DNA from: Thozetella sp. PMI_491
Lineage: Eukaryota; Ascomycota; Sordariomycetes; Chaetosphaeriales; Chaetosphaeriaceae
Reading direction: 5' to 3'
Assembly: GCA_021432635.1 (NCBI GenBank)
Contig: MU270016.1
Location: 1,507,905-1,571,904, forward strand
DNA length: 64,000 bases
In this document: positions 1 through 11,834 of the stretch, one piece after another
How the letters are laid out: the number at the start of each line of letters is the position of its first letter
How positions within the stretch are numbered: the stretch's first letter is position 1
The notes under the pieces: model-generated
Database searches by the model: none
Told to the model about the DNA's origin: nothing
The model's input: the letters and a program-made list of their open reading frames with translations, nothing else
Position numbers and translations under genes: made by a program

Positions 1-496
1 GTTCTAAACGCCCCCGCTGACCTCATAACCAACGCTGTTGCGATGGTCCGCAGCATCAAAAGGATCATGTGAGATTCATTGATGGGGCAATGCTATGGGC
101 TGTACGCATTTTGGAGTCGTAGAAGTGCCAATGTGTGATGACACTCATAGCATATGCTCTCGGCGTCTGGGCACATGAGGAGGTATAGCACTTTCCAGAA
201 TTCTGTGGCCTGGGAAGAATACTTAAGGGCTGAAAGTTGCCGAGGAGAATCGTGTATGCCTCGCTGCCATCTCGAATCAAATGTTTGTATTCACGAACTG
301 CAAGTCCGAGGGCGCCCTGCGCCTTGCGCGTCATTCTTATTGGCAGAAGATGCGGCTATTGGGCAGTAATGCCTGGGCCGCTTGCGCAGCATGAAGTAAT
401 AAACAGCACATCCCAGGACCCACGATATCATAAAATCCGTAGCCTCGCTCCGGAGACGCCTGGCAATTTTCCTATCGTCTCCATCTCAAATTAACT
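1..496. other. Intergenic, no gene seen
   Basis: Short overlapping frames on both strands, none with a recognisable domain or splice structure. It includes the presumed promoter of the gene starting at 497. Confidence 0.5.
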
Positions 497-2291
497 ATGG
501 AGTGGCTCAGACGAGATGACGTACTTCGGGGAGAAGATCTTTCCGAAAAGAGACTAAGCCAAAATGCACTGCTCTTCGATCCGCAGGAGTGTATGGTAAT
601 GGACATTGTACGAACCCAAGACGTAAGTGGTTGAGTGAGATGACAGAGAGGCTTCACCATGGCTGAACTAAGAAACGTACAGAACAAGCTCCAATATGAC
701 TCTGAGTATCTATCCGAGAGCTCTGAATGGTCTAGATGGCTCAGACAAGTGAGAGAAGGCTCCCACTAGCGGCTAGCTGGGCCTGAATTAATATTGCTGA
801 GAAGAATGAAACAAATGATACAAGTCTCGAGGTGTTGCAAAACGGACTACGCCTAATGTGAGTTCTCCGTTACATTTGTCCAACATCCCGCATTGGTTCC
901 TTTGTCCTCTTTTCAGTGCTCACCGCTTGACTCTACACCATTGATATCGATTAGCGTTCACGCCAATTCTTTTAGAACTTCAGCTGAACAAAAGGACAGA
1001 TTTGCCCGTAGAGCACCAAGTGAAATGGACCACCCAATGATACTGACTGAGCTACCATTCTCCAAGGCATCTTTCTTAGAGATCTGCAAATTCTTTCTAA
1101 TAAACCGGTCGATAATCAGAGTGTTGGTTCGTAGCACTGTTGAAGTATTTTCTGCTCAAACGATCGAGAGCGCTGGGAACCAGCAGCGAATTAGTATGCG
1201 GCTGCCTTCCGCTAATCTATGAACATATGATTACCGCTGACACTACCAGGATACAACTGCCGAACTTCGGGAACATGTACGGGGGATCTAGCCCTCTCAG
1301 CGACTTATCTCCCAGATCGCTTCTTCACGTATGCGGTGGTATACGGCTGCACCGATGACATCCAAAGAGATATTTACCAGAGGCTCATCGACTCAGATTG
1401 CGATGTATTTCATCCGCTCATTCTTCCGACGATCATAGCGGAGCTCGAACGAGAACGCCATGTTACATACGTACGAGAGACGACAACGCGTCTGGACAGG
1501 CTGATCGGCGACATGACCAACGATGGACTCGGCGAAAATCCTCGAAACTTCCATTCTGGCCCTTTCGAAAACGATGACAGTGCAGGGTTGTGGCTCGATC
1601 TGAGAACCTTCCAAAACGGTATGGAAAGCTGGCGCGAAAGGTTGGTAGAAATGATCGAGCATACCGACACACTGTCACAAACATGTTTCGCTGTCGGCGC
1701 AGCGGGTTGGCCGGAAGTTCTAAGGAAGCACATGAATGATTCCGGGTCGCGCATCCGGAGTCGTCTCCTGGAGCTCAAAAAGGAATATGATTCGCAAATT
1801 AGAGAATGCAAAGCCCTTACGGAGGGAACGTCGCTTGCCACCCGCTTAGTATGTCTTGCACGTCTCCTGAGTCGAAAGCTACCGAAGCAGATCTCCAAGC
1901 TCACCGCTACACGACAGCAATGGAATCAAATAACCAGGCGGGATACTAAGGCGAGCCTGGAGATTGCGAGTATCACGAAGAGAGATGGAATGCACATGAG
2001 GTTCATCGCGTTTCTCACGATGCTCTTCCTCCCCGGAACATTTGCAGCGGTAGGTTCCTACATCCACATTTAATCTTGGTTCTAGAGACGGGATGGACGT
2101 TCGCTAATTATAACCACAAGTCCTTCTTTTCCATGACCTTTTTTGACTGGAACGCAAAGGAGAACGCTAATATTCTGTCGCCATATATCTGGATCTATGT
2201 GTTGGTTTCGCTGGTGATCACTGGATGTCTGATGACTGGTTGGTATCGCTTCACCCGACAGGCCAAGGATGAGAATACGTCAGCTGTTTAA
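497..2291 (+). CDS. CorA-like membrane protein, five exons
   Basis: Proposed exons are 497-622, 683-748, 917-1193, 1250-2049 and 2121-2291. Phases match at all four junctions and give about 479 aa. The last two exons encode the hallmark of fungal CorA-like proteins: a long helical region, then a helix containing FLTMLFLPGTF, a short loop with MTFFDW and a second helix (YIWIYVLVSLVITG). True CorA channels carry a GMN motif in that loop. It is absent here, so Mg2+ transport cannot be assumed. The middle region contains HPLILPTIIAELERER, typical of these fungal proteins. The start is the first ATG in frame with exon 1. The first two exons are short and least certain; the C-terminal exons are secure. 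Confidence 0.75.
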
Positions 2292-2868
2292 GCCTACGTC
2301 CAGGAATTTATACGGGTACAGAAACCAATATCTGTGAGTTCGCGGTAGTTTAAAAATACAGAGGCGTCGTGGTTATGCTCTTCATTGAAACGCGAGACAA
2401 CATTGGTCGCAAGCCGTCGGTGCTCATATTCAAAGAAATTGAGTGGGCCTTGGTGTTGTTGCAGGGGGGAGGACCATTTGATAAGCAGGCAGCGCTCTGA
2501 TGGAGCGGACACGCAAAATAGCGATCGTCGGAAGATTGAAGGGTCGGAATGTGGCGCTGTGGAACCAGCCGCGTGTTCCGGCGACCTCTGCACGAGTCAT
2601 GAGTTGGAACATTGGGGCTGTGGATACTCGCAGAAGTTCCAGCTCTAGTGTTGAAGATAGCAGAAATACCGCACTGAAGCATCAAATACGCTCCCTGCCT
2701 TAGAAAGGTCTAGCTACTTGCCCAATTCTCTAGCACGAATTCGTGGCCGACTTGGTGACCACAAACCGGCAGGGAGATATTCTGTCTGCCTCTCTGCCTT
2801 GGCCCTGGCAGCCTGGGGCTTGATTCCAATCCCTCGTCAGCCGCCACGTGCGTGGCTGCAGGACCAAG
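2292..2868. other. Intergenic, no gene seen
   Basis: About 580 bp between two plus-strand genes. The frames here lack introns, motifs or plausible composition. It holds the 3' flank of the CorA-like gene and the promoter of the next gene. Confidence 0.5.
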
Positions 2869-3955
2869 ATGCCGCCGTCACGATCCCGGAACGAGCGTTT
2901 GTGGAGGGCTGGTATCTTTATCCTATCCATAGCCTTTGTATACTCGGTGACGCATTTCTTTATTACCAGAGTAGGTAACCGACCCCCTGGCTTGCCGCGC
3001 CTTGTCGTATGCCAAGCCTAACTGTGTCGCAGGGGGCCACGAGCCGCATCGCATCCATCGGACACTACTCCGCTGTGCCGGAGAGGACATTGGTGCTCTA
3101 CGCTTATACTGAATCAGAGGCGAATAGAATGAACTTGGAGTTCTTCCTAGCGAAGGCCCTCCACGCCAAGGCTGACTTTGTCTTCATATTTAATGGCCCC
3201 ACCAACGACAGCACCCTCATCCCTAATCTTCCCAATGTTGAAGTGATTCAGCGAGAAAACACTTGCTATGACTTGGGGTCTTTTGGAGACGTCCTGCGCC
3301 AAGGCGACCGCTGGAAGAATTACAAGCACTTCGTCACTATGAACGCGAGTGTGCGGGGCCCGTTCTTCCCCAACTTCATGAAGCCGTGCTGGACCGACAT
3401 GCTCGCAGGGCGCATCAACGATGGCATAAAAGTGAGTCAGCTTCCAATCGCACGCATGGCTCTCTAACATCCCCATAGCTTGTCGGAACGACGATAAATT
3501 GCTGGCCGCGTCCGCACTTGCAATCGCAGATGCTTGCCACGGATGACGTAGGAATGTCCATATTGCTAGATCCTTCCCTTGCGACATCTCTCCAACAAGA
3601 AGACAAATGGGGAGGGAAAGACGACCCGGTGGGCCTGACAGCGTGCTTTCAAAACCGCAACCAGGCCGTGCATTCCGAGATTGGTATCACGGGGCTGATT
3701 ACTTCTCAAGGCTACGGAGTGGACGTCACATTGTCTGCGTTCGATGTGGGGAGTGAAAACTTGACCACCTACTGCACCGGCGAGAAGAGCGAGGCAGATC
3801 CTTTAGTGCAAGGAAGTTACTTCGGCGGTAGCATACATCCTTACGAGGTTGTATTCATGAAAACCAATCGGCATATTACCGAAGCCACGATGGACATCAT
3901 GACGAAGTGGCATTTGGAGAGGAGCTGGAGCAGCTGGGACGCATGCAAGCTCTAG
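2869..3955 (+). CDS. Signal-anchored glycosyltransferase-like protein
   Basis: Three exons (2869-2970, 3033-3431, 3479-3955) give about 325 aa. Both introns have good donors (GTAGGT, GTGAGT) and CTAAC branch motifs. Exon 1 encodes a type II signal anchor: a basic start, then a hydrophobic helix at about residues 14-31, so the body should face the Golgi lumen or outside. The body has a beta-strand-rich start (TLVLYAYTES, DFVFIFNGP), then RENTCYDLGSFGDVL and a downstream NASVRGPF. This resembles the N-x-C/Y-D-x-G core of RgpF-like glycan-synthesis proteins. The family link is by motif only; no donor or acceptor sugar can be named. The start was chosen because it supplies the anchor and splices in phase. 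Confidence 0.65.
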
Positions 3956-5918
3956 TAAGCTTAAAACTAGGATGACCATGGAAGCATGGTCAGGAGGGGT
4001 GCATCTCGAAGAAGACGCGAGATGATGATACATATTTGGCCTGGAGCATCTTATCCCGCTTCTCTTGTATACTATAGACTCCTGCATGAGATGAGATTTA
4101 TCTCTGCAAAGCCAACACTTATCGGCCTGCACCGTTGAACAGGAAGATATCTGCAGTGGCTAGAAATCTTGCCAGCCTCAGAGGTGGTTTTTTGACTGGC
4201 ACCGCTCCGCACAACACGGCTAGCTTCGAACTAAGAGCTTTGTGATAATTCATTGGGTAGGCTGAGTTTGCCATGATTGATTGCCAAGCTCCTACAGAAG
4301 ATGTCGAGAATGCGCTGTCCTTCCCTTGGAGCTGATCATGAATGGTAATACACAAAACATGTTTGCCGGTCATGCCGGTCAGGTCGGTATGAACTCAGCT
4401 ACGTAATTACTAAGGAAGCGGTCGATCGCTTCCCGTCGGCTTCTACGCGTACTTTGGTAGGCATGGGGGAACGGTGATCCGGCTTATGCCCGATTCCACA
4501 CTAAGCCATCCCACCTTGCTACATCGCACCCAGCTTTCTGTACTGCGGCCAATATTCATCTGCCTCCGGCGCTCGGAAAAAGCGGTGGAACTTGCCGTAC
4601 TGTCTCGGAATCGTATGTTTACTCGTGCAGCACTCCGTCGGAGAATAGGACAACAGCGAGCCCGCGGCCGAACCGTCCACCTGCGATTCCCCGATGGCAG
4701 AAGAGAATGTGAAAGGGGCGGTTGGGCATTGAGAGATGCCAGGTTTTCGGGTATGATCGACCGTCTGGAAAACAAGTTTAGCACGGCCAGTACCAGCGTC
4801 GATCGCACGGCACATGGATCAACCACGAAAATAACTCTGGGCAAGGCGCCAGTGGGCGCTCACAATTCACTTGACGATCGCCAATCGACAGCAATGGAAC
4901 AACCGATACTATGCACAAACCCTCGACAAGCAGTCATTTTTTTGGCTGCAGCACACGCCGGTATTTTATATTTCGTCGGCGACCCATTCTCGCCGCAAAA
5001 TAAGGTAGTAAAGCCTATGGCCCCATTTTGCCGGGGTTGCTTCTTTGCTTCTTTGCAGGGGCCATGCCCCAAATTTAGAGTTCCTGTTCGTCCATTCGCG
5101 TGTCAACAAGGGTCGAGGTGCGTCCGTGTGTGAGGGCAGCGTCTTATGTGACACGCCCTTGCTGGCGCCCTATCACCTCGTCCCCAGGCTGGGAATAATG
5201 CCTACAAAAACACCGTCACCGTTTCAGGTCCATAGAGAAGCGCATAAGGCAAAATAAAGTCCCCAGTGTACGGAGTAACCCCCCCGTCGCTCAAACCCGA
5301 ACTCCGGCAGTTAGCCACGGCGACCTAGGGCACCGCCAGTGCTGTCATCCCATCGAAAATATCCCGCGGGTCCAAGCAGGCCTTGTCTCGTCGAATGCAA
5401 GGCGGCTCTCGACATGGATACCTCAGACGGAACAAGGTTCTAGATGCAACGCCCAGTGCCGGCTAGCATTGCCCCTGGAGCCTCCAGCCCTGTCGGCATT
5501 TGGGTGATGTACCTCAGAGATGTGATGTGTGCTTGCCCAGCAACCTGCATCCTGTTTCCGTGAGGTGCACCAAAGCGGCTATTGGGCACACTGAGGCAGA
5601 AAGCGCAGGGTATGGGGGTTATCAACCCTGCGAACCCCTGCCCTCTTCGTTCGTCGCGTCTCGAGTCTTCCTTCTCCCACCACGCTTAGTCTTGCCTGCA
5701 CGACCCGGCCATCATCCCAAGGGCCTGCAGACCAAGACTTATATGAAGCGTCTCCCCCACGGCGATCGACCTCTGCGCCCACCTCGCTACCAGTGCGCTC
5801 CTCACTTCTGGATCGACCGGTTCGTTCCCTCACCACGGATCACTCGAGCTCTTGGCTCGGCCCTGGTTGGCAAGAGTATCTCGCAAGCTTCGAGTAGTTT
5901 TGGCCTCAATCATCCGGT
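3956..5918. other. Intergenic, about 2 kb, no convincing gene
   Basis: Several frames exceed 80 codons (for example 4474-5133 plus and 4519-4815 minus), but they overlap on opposite strands, have Arg/Pro/Ser-rich shadow composition and show no domain or splice pattern. Confidence 0.45.
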
Positions 5919-7138
5919 ATGGCTGAGGCACGGGCAATGAAGGGCATGATGGCCGACAGCAACGCTGCCGCCCTGCTAGGATCGGTAATAACGCTGGTGT
6001 CGTTGGCGTCGATATTTGTTGGCCTGCGGCTCTATGTGCGACAACGGATCACCCGCAACCTCTCGTGGGACGACTGGACCATGCTGTCCGCTATGGTGAG
6101 CATTGACTCCACGGCCATGAACCATCCCCACGTCGGCTCTAGAGCTAACAGCCTCTTAGATTATGACTCTAGTTACTGGCATCATCATGTGCGTCATGAC
6201 GCGCTTCGGGCTGGGATCTCACATCTGGGGCATCGGTAGACAGCATCTCCTAGACTACTTCTTCGTAAGTGAGCCCCTATTGCCAACCCTTGCCTCGCTC
6301 ACCGTGGATTAGGGTTACTATCTTACTAGTATCTTCTACAACGCTGCTTTGGGCTTTCTCAAGGCGGCCCTGCTCTTGCAGTATATCCGCTTCTTTTCTC
6401 CAGGCATGAAGAAAGTCGCTCTCATTGGAATGGTTATTATCAGCATGTGGAGCATCGCGCTTGTGTTCGCGTCCATCTTCAACTGTACCCCGGTTGAAGG
6501 CTTCTGGAATGGGAACATCAATTCGAAGTGCATTGCTCAATATCCTTTTCACTACGTCAGCTCTACGGGTAAGGGTCGACCGTCCGAGAGTGCTTGATGA
6601 CCGTCGCTAACCTTCCACCATCAGGAAATATTATCACAGGCTTCTTCATCTTCGCCCTACCCATTCCCATTCTCTGGAGGCTCGCGCTTCCTCTCCCCCA
6701 GCGTCTTTCCCTCGCCGGGGTCTACGTTCTCGGGTTTTTGTAAGCTCCGTTCCATATGCGTCCCGTCTTATATCACTTTCTAATTCTGAGATTAGCACTT
6801 GGGCAATCTCCGTCGTCCGTATCACCTTCATGACCTCGGGGGCTGACAGGACGTACGAGCACATCGGCCCGTTTATCTGGACCGCTGCCGAGCTCTGCTG
6901 TGGCATCATTGCTTCGTGTTTGCCTACCCTCCAGCCCTTCCTGGCAAAATGGGTCCCTGCTCTCCGCAACAGCTCTGCGACCCCCGCCGGCACTGTTTCA
7001 ATCGGGCATGCCAAGGGCTTCGGCGTTAGCACTTTCATCTCTAGCGACCCCGAGCTTGCTCGAGGGAACGCGAGTTTCATGACGTCGTCACCGACCGAGG
7101 AGCACTTCGAGAAGCCGCTGGGGAAATCGCGGCGGTAA
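5919..7138 (+). CDS. Rhodopsin-domain (SAT4-type) integral membrane protein
   Basis: Five exons (5919-6095, 6160-6264, 6313-6568, 6625-6739, 6796-7138) join in phase to about 331 aa. Seven hydrophobic helices are visible. Family hallmarks include the helix 1 end followed by RLYVRQRITRNLSWDDW, the extracellular stretch FNCTPVEGFWN ending in a conserved Cys, and SVVRITFM before a helix with WTAAELCCGIIASCLPTL. This is the plasma-membrane family near Pth11 and SAT4. Members are often lineage-specific and function is mostly unknown; signalling roles are suggested for a few. No CFEM domain precedes it. The C-terminal tail is short and soluble. A start at a Met a few codons later is also possible. 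Confidence 0.85.
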
Positions 7139-7517
7139 AGTGTTTGCTCGGTCCTGCAACAAGGCACTGTATACTGCGGGACCTATGGATGGCTACGTGA
7201 AGGCATAATAACTCCGCTAGGGAGGGAGCCTCTGCTCAGCTCCTGGCCAGCTGCGCTGGTGGAAGGGCTGCGGCTGCACAGCCACAGACGGCCATTGCCA
7301 CCGTTGGTTATCCGGTTGCCTGCATTATCTAAGCATCTCCAGGGGTATTTTCGACCAGCTACACACCTACCTATTTAATGTACCATGCTTTCTCCTTACC
7401 CCGCAGAGCTCAAGACATCGCCGCTGTGAACCGTGCCGCCAACTTGTCCTCTCCCATGTCCGATGCCAGTTCACGCTCCTGTCTGGAGGATGCCATCGCC
7501 GCCTATGACCAGCGACG
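7139..7517. other. Upstream region of the HET gene
   Basis: About 380 bp with no gene. An AT-rich CTATTTAATG near 7371 could be a TATA-like element, followed by a pyrimidine-rich leader toward the HET start. Confidence 0.35.
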
Positions 7518-9266
7518 ATGCGGCTCCTTGACACACGCACGATCCAGTTAACAGAATTCCCACCTAACCAAATCCCCCCATATGCTGTCTTATCCCATAC
7601 TTGGGACGATGAAGAGGTCTCGCTACAAGACGTCCTGGACGAAGGTGCCTCTGAGAAGCGCGGATACGTTAAAGTAGCCCATTCGTGTGCTCAGGCGCTC
7701 CGGGATGGCTACAACTACATCTGGATCGACACCTGCTGTATTGACAAGAGCAGCAGCGCCGAGCTGTCCGAGGCCATCAATTCTATGTTCGTATGGTATA
7801 ACAGGGCGCGCATATGCTACGCCTACCTCGCCGACGTGTTGGTTCCAGAAAGCGATGTACCTCGAGCCGGTACTGAAGAGGGTGCGGACCTTGTCCGCGG
7901 ACTCTGGTTCACTCGTGGGTGGACATTACAGGAACTGCTCGCGCCAGAGAGGGTGCGCTTCTACTCCGCTGAGTGGCACTTCCTAGGAGACCGGAAGTCT
8001 TTGGCAGAGCGGATCAGTCACATCACAGGTATCCATGTAGCCTTCCTCGAAGGACTACCGCTGCGTGCAGCATCCATCGCAGAGAAGATGTCATGGGCGG
8101 CAGACCGCAAGACGACGCGAGAAGAGGATATCGCCTACTCTCTGTTAGGCATATTCGATGTGCACATGCCATTGCTTTACGGCGAGGGCGGCCTTAATGC
8201 CTTTTTCCGGCTGCAGGAAGAGCTCTTAAGGAAGTACGACGACCAGTCCCTCTACGCCTGGCATTCGAAAGATGTAGACCCGGTCCCCGCGACGCTCGAA
8301 TGGGACACGCTACGGCGCTCCCAAGGCGGCGGGGGATGGGCCCGGGCCGCCATCACGACTGGTGTCCTGGCTCGCTCTCCCAACGACTTTCGCGAGTGCG
8401 GAGATATCGTTGTGTGCGAGTTCGAGGGAGCCGCCGGGCACCACTCGACCATGACTAACGCAGGGATTCTCATCGAATTGCCCGTTTGTAAGTTCTACGG
8501 AGCTGATACCAATGCCTCCTACGCACTTCTCAAATGCCGGCGGCGTCACGACTTCGTGAATGCCCTCGCCATCCCAATCGAGCGCGACGGCGACACCTGG
8601 CATCGCACGTCGCGGGGCATAAAGCTCGTCGCGCAGGCCTCGCGGGAATGGCGCCAAGCCCGCCTCAATTCGATGTATCTCGCCCCACGGCCACGGCGAC
8701 TAAACAACTATACACCAGCACACGCTTTCCAGGACGCGTTCCTCATCTCCAGCATCCCCGACGGCTGGCGCATCGCGGATATCCATCCGAGCCATGCAAC
8801 TATCAATTCTACAATGACTCATGTCCTACGATCATACCCTCCCGACCACGGCCGAGAAGAAGAGATCATCTTAGTCCGACTAAACCATGACTCCGCAGGA
8901 TCTTCCTTGCTGCTCGTGTTAGTAGTGCAGAGGCCGGAAGACGACTCCCTGAAAAAGTCTCTGGCCTGTCACATCACCGAAATGCCTCAAGGACATACCC
9001 TCGAGGATCTGAGCGACCGCCTCGAGCTGCCACGCCTTGGGCGTGCTGTCCAGCTCTATGATGGCAAGCGACTAGGGATCAAGCTAGCCCGCCGCAGCTT
9101 GTTCAAGAGCCAGTTTTTTGTAGTTGAAGTGGAAGAAATAAGCTGGATAAGAGCCTCTGTCATTGCGGCTTCGCTATGGAATGTACCGACATATGAGTAT
9201 TATTTCCGATGGTGGCACTTTGTCTTGTTGGCAAGCCTCGCCGGCTTAACACGCATCCTCCTTTGA
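7518..9266 (+). CDS. HET-domain (heterokaryon incompatibility) protein
   Basis: A single-exon gene of 582 aa. The N-terminal third is a textbook HET domain: YAVLSHTW at about residue 22, YIWIDTCCIDKSSSAELSEA at about 73, WYNRARICYAYL, then WFTRGWTLQELLAP and a later AYSLLGIFDVHMPLLYGEG. HET domains are TIR-like modules that trigger death of fused cells when incompatible partners meet. The C-terminal 300 residues show no WD40, NACHT or ankyrin repeats. The last 20 residues form a hydrophobic segment (FVLLASLAGL) that could be a tail anchor. A second HET gene lies at 28588-30312 on the other strand and shares the motif order, but not obviously the C-terminal half. Confidence 0.92.
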   Translation: MRLLDTRTIQLTEFPPNQIPPYAVLSHTWDDEEVSLQDVLDEGASEKRGYVKVAHSCAQALRDGYNYIWIDTCCIDKSSSAELSEAINSMFVWYNRARICYAYLADVLVPESDVPRAGTEEGADLVRGLWFTRGWTLQELLAPERVRFYSAEWHFLGDRKSLAERISHITGIHVAFLEGLPLRAASIAEKMSWAADRKTTREEDIAYSLLGIFDVHMPLLYGEGGLNAFFRLQEELLRKYDDQSLYAWHSKDVDPVPATLEWDTLRRSQGGGGWARAAITTGVLARSPNDFRECGDIVVCEFEGAAGHHSTMTNAGILIELPVCKFYGADTNASYALLKCRRRHDFVNALAIPIERDGDTWHRTSRGIKLVAQASREWRQARLNSMYLAPRPRRLNNYTPAHAFQDAFLISSIPDGWRIADIHPSHATINSTMTHVLRSYPPDHGREEEIILVRLNHDSAGSSLLLVLVVQRPEDDSLKKSLACHITEMPQGHTLEDLSDRLELPRLGRAVQLYDGKRLGIKLARRSLFKSQFFVVEVEEISWIRASVIAASLWNVPTYEYYFRWWHFVLLASLAGLTRILL

Positions 9267-9839
9267 CGAGGGAGACCAGGAAGGTAGTGACATACCAAGA
9301 CAGAGTAGTCGGTATAAATGAAAGTAATAAATGACGTATGTGTAGTTAGGCCTCCTAACGGTAGTTATATTACTACTTCTCTACACAGGGAACCTAATGT
9401 GTTTCGCTGTCAAGAAGCATGAAATGTATAGAAATACTCCGTCGAATGTCTAAGCATTCTCCAAGACCGCCCTAACGTATCCACACCGTATTGACTAAAG
9501 CGCACCAATTGTATCAAATCTAGCTATGGCTCCGGTCTATCTGCATAAGGAAGGAGACTCCTGGTAAGCCCACTGATCTGCGACTCCGTGGTGGGGGGGA
9601 GACTAATGAAAGGGCCAGGGTTTACTAGAGTTCGGCCTGTCGGGTATGGTCGATATCGGGTTCGTGTAGTGCTAGTACGGCGTAGCAAAAGTAGAAGTAA
9701 AATTGGAGGATAAAATGCGGTTGGGAGAGGCAAGGGTAGGACGGAAAGTCAGACAAACTCTCTTTCTGCCACAGCGGCCGACTTGCAGAGCCCTTCTACT
9801 ACCTATCATGTACCATCAATCCAATTAACCGAGAGCACA
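9267..9839. other. Intergenic, no gene seen
   Basis: Terminator flank of the HET gene and promoter of the iminopeptidase gene. No supported feature. Confidence 0.5.
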
Positions 9840-10796
9840 ATGGCTATAGTTAAATTATATCCTGTCTCCGAAAGCGAGGTGGACTTCCACTGGGAGCCTG
9901 CAGGTAAGCAGTGCAAGACGTGGTACAAGGTCGTCGGCGATCTGGCTACAGCAACGCAGCCGGCTGTCATTGTACTCCACGGTGGACCAGGCGCCGGCCA
10001 TGAGTACTTGATCCCCTTGGCAGAGTTGTGGGAAACCCATGGCATTCCGGTCGTCCTATACGATCAGGTCGGCTGCGCACGCTCAACACGCTTCCCGGAG
10101 AAACTGGGCGACGGTGATTTCTGGTCCTTTGACCTCTTCATCGCCGAGCTCGACAACCTCATCGACCACCTTGGCTTGCGGGCCCCGCTGGGCTTTTCGC
10201 TGGTCGGCCAAAGCTGGGGCGGCATGCTCGGTGCTGAGTACGCTTCGCGCCACCCACCCGGCCTGCACAAGTTTGTCAATGCCGGTGGCCCGGCAAGCTT
10301 CCCGCTTATGGCCGAAGGAGAGAAGCCAATGTTGGCTGCGCTACCAGACGACGTGCGGAAAACTATCGAAGATTGCTTAGCTAAAGAGGACTACGAGTCG
10401 GAGGCTTTCGAGGAGGCGTCTGGTGTCTTCTATGCTCGCCACTTCTGCTGCCTTGACCCATTCCCGGACGAGGTGCAGGAATGCTTTGGACACCTGAAAG
10501 AAGACCCAACCGTATACAAGACGATGACTGGTCCTTGCGAGTTTGTTCTGACAGGCTCTCTTGAAAGCTGGGACGGCGGCCGTGACGTCGCACACAAAAT
10601 TGAGGTCGACACGTTGCTGATCAACGGGCAGTACGATGAAGTGAGCGATCTTTGCATGGAGCCTTGGTTTGCAAACATTCCCCGCGTTAGGTGGGTGACG
10701 CTCTCGGACGCATCCCACATGTCGCATCATGAGCAGGGCGAGCGCTTCCTAAAGCTTTGCGCCGACTTCCTATTCGTCAAATCAGACAAGACCTAA
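9840..10796 (+). CDS. Proline iminopeptidase-type alpha/beta hydrolase (peptidase S33)
   Basis: A single exon of 318 aa. The frame is open further upstream, but the ATG at 9840 gives the normal family N-terminus. Visible motifs are HGGPG (oxyanion region, about residue 48), GQSWGG (nucleophile Ser), INGQYDEV (acid Asp) and DASHMSHHE (catalytic His). The set is complete, so the enzyme should be active. Family members release N-terminal proline or hydrolyse amino-acid amides; in fungi several sit in secondary-metabolite or detoxification clusters. No signal peptide is seen, so it is probably cytosolic. Related hydrolases that share HGGPG (prolyl or tricorn-type aminopeptidases, epoxide hydrolases) cannot be fully excluded. 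Confidence 0.88.
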   Translation: MAIVKLYPVSESEVDFHWEPAGKQCKTWYKVVGDLATATQPAVIVLHGGPGAGHEYLIPLAELWETHGIPVVLYDQVGCARSTRFPEKLGDGDFWSFDLFIAELDNLIDHLGLRAPLGFSLVGQSWGGMLGAEYASRHPPGLHKFVNAGGPASFPLMAEGEKPMLAALPDDVRKTIEDCLAKEDYESEAFEEASGVFYARHFCCLDPFPDEVQECFGHLKEDPTVYKTMTGPCEFVLTGSLESWDGGRDVAHKIEVDTLLINGQYDEVSDLCMEPWFANIPRVRWVTLSDASHMSHHEQGERFLKLCADFLFVKSDKT

Positions 10797-11834
10797 AACG
10801 CCTTGGTGCCTGGCATGGTCCGAGATCAAGGGATAAGGGCTGGACGTGATGGGATTGTCTTGGTTCACCCTCTCCCTGAGCTTCAACCTATCACGCTAAC
10901 TGGAGGCACACAAAAGATGAAGAGGAAAGTTATTGAGGAGCAATTTTTTAATAAAAGAAGTGCTTTATCAGTTTTATCTAACCCTAGTCTGTCACGACGC
11001 ATGTTGAAGTTACATCCATACAGTAGATAGAATGAACGGCCATGGTAGTAGCCTAGAGTATTGTAACGAACGTTACTATTTCTGTTCAGAGAATCGTGCA
11101 AGGAGATCACTCCTTGATAAGGGTTATATGAAGAAGGCTACGCCAGACCAGTAAACCGAATCGTGATCTGTATATATGTTACCCCAATGCCTGTGCTTTT
11201 GTTTTACCCAATAAGGGGCTTCTCGAAAAAAGAAAATCGTATTCCGTCTATAGACTTGCTTGATTGGTGTGCCAGCTCACGGCATTCCCATTGCGCTTCT
11301 TTGGTAGGAGTCCGTGACTTCTGGTCTTGGCCGAGGGCCGTGGCCTGCACCAGCAGGGAAACTTGAATCATGCTTCTAGTGGATGCCACCACACGGTTCG
11401 GGTCTAAGACGGCCAATTCGGCTACCTCCTTCGGGCCTATATACGGCTCGACAAGTGCTGTATACTGGCGTGGCCGGAGCTTTGGATAGCCCCATTAAGC
11501 CATCTGCTACACTTTTAAATTGGGCACTTCAAGGCGCGGCATTGCTTTCCCCGGTGTCAGGGGCTAACCAAAATACAGTGTCGCAGCCCCCGGCCACGCG
11601 AGGATCACGCTGGGCGGCATAGCTTGGCACGTTTTCAGGCACCCTTCGAAGTGTTGCGAGCTAAAAGGATACATATTGCTCTACTCCCGTGGGAACCTTT
11701 GATCTCTGGCGGGTATGTGCATATGGTCGGCTTTTCTACTTGGCTTGTAAGCCTCTTGTAATATACTCAGGCTCGCAACCGTTGATCGGATCCGAGCTCG
11801 TTCTTTCACGGTTCTTCTAATTCGACACAAAACT
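10797..11834. other. Intergenic, about 1 kb, no gene seen
   Basis: Only short frames. Nothing carries a motif or consistent splice pattern. Confidence 0.5.

Noticed and set aside
1410-1904. Minus-strand frame of 164 codons
   Set aside because: Antisense shadow of exon 4 of the CorA-like gene.
4474-5133. Plus-strand frame of 219 codons
   Set aside because: It starts well after any plausible promoter, is Arg/Pro-rich, has no domain and is overlapped by open minus-strand frames; it looks like a chance frame.
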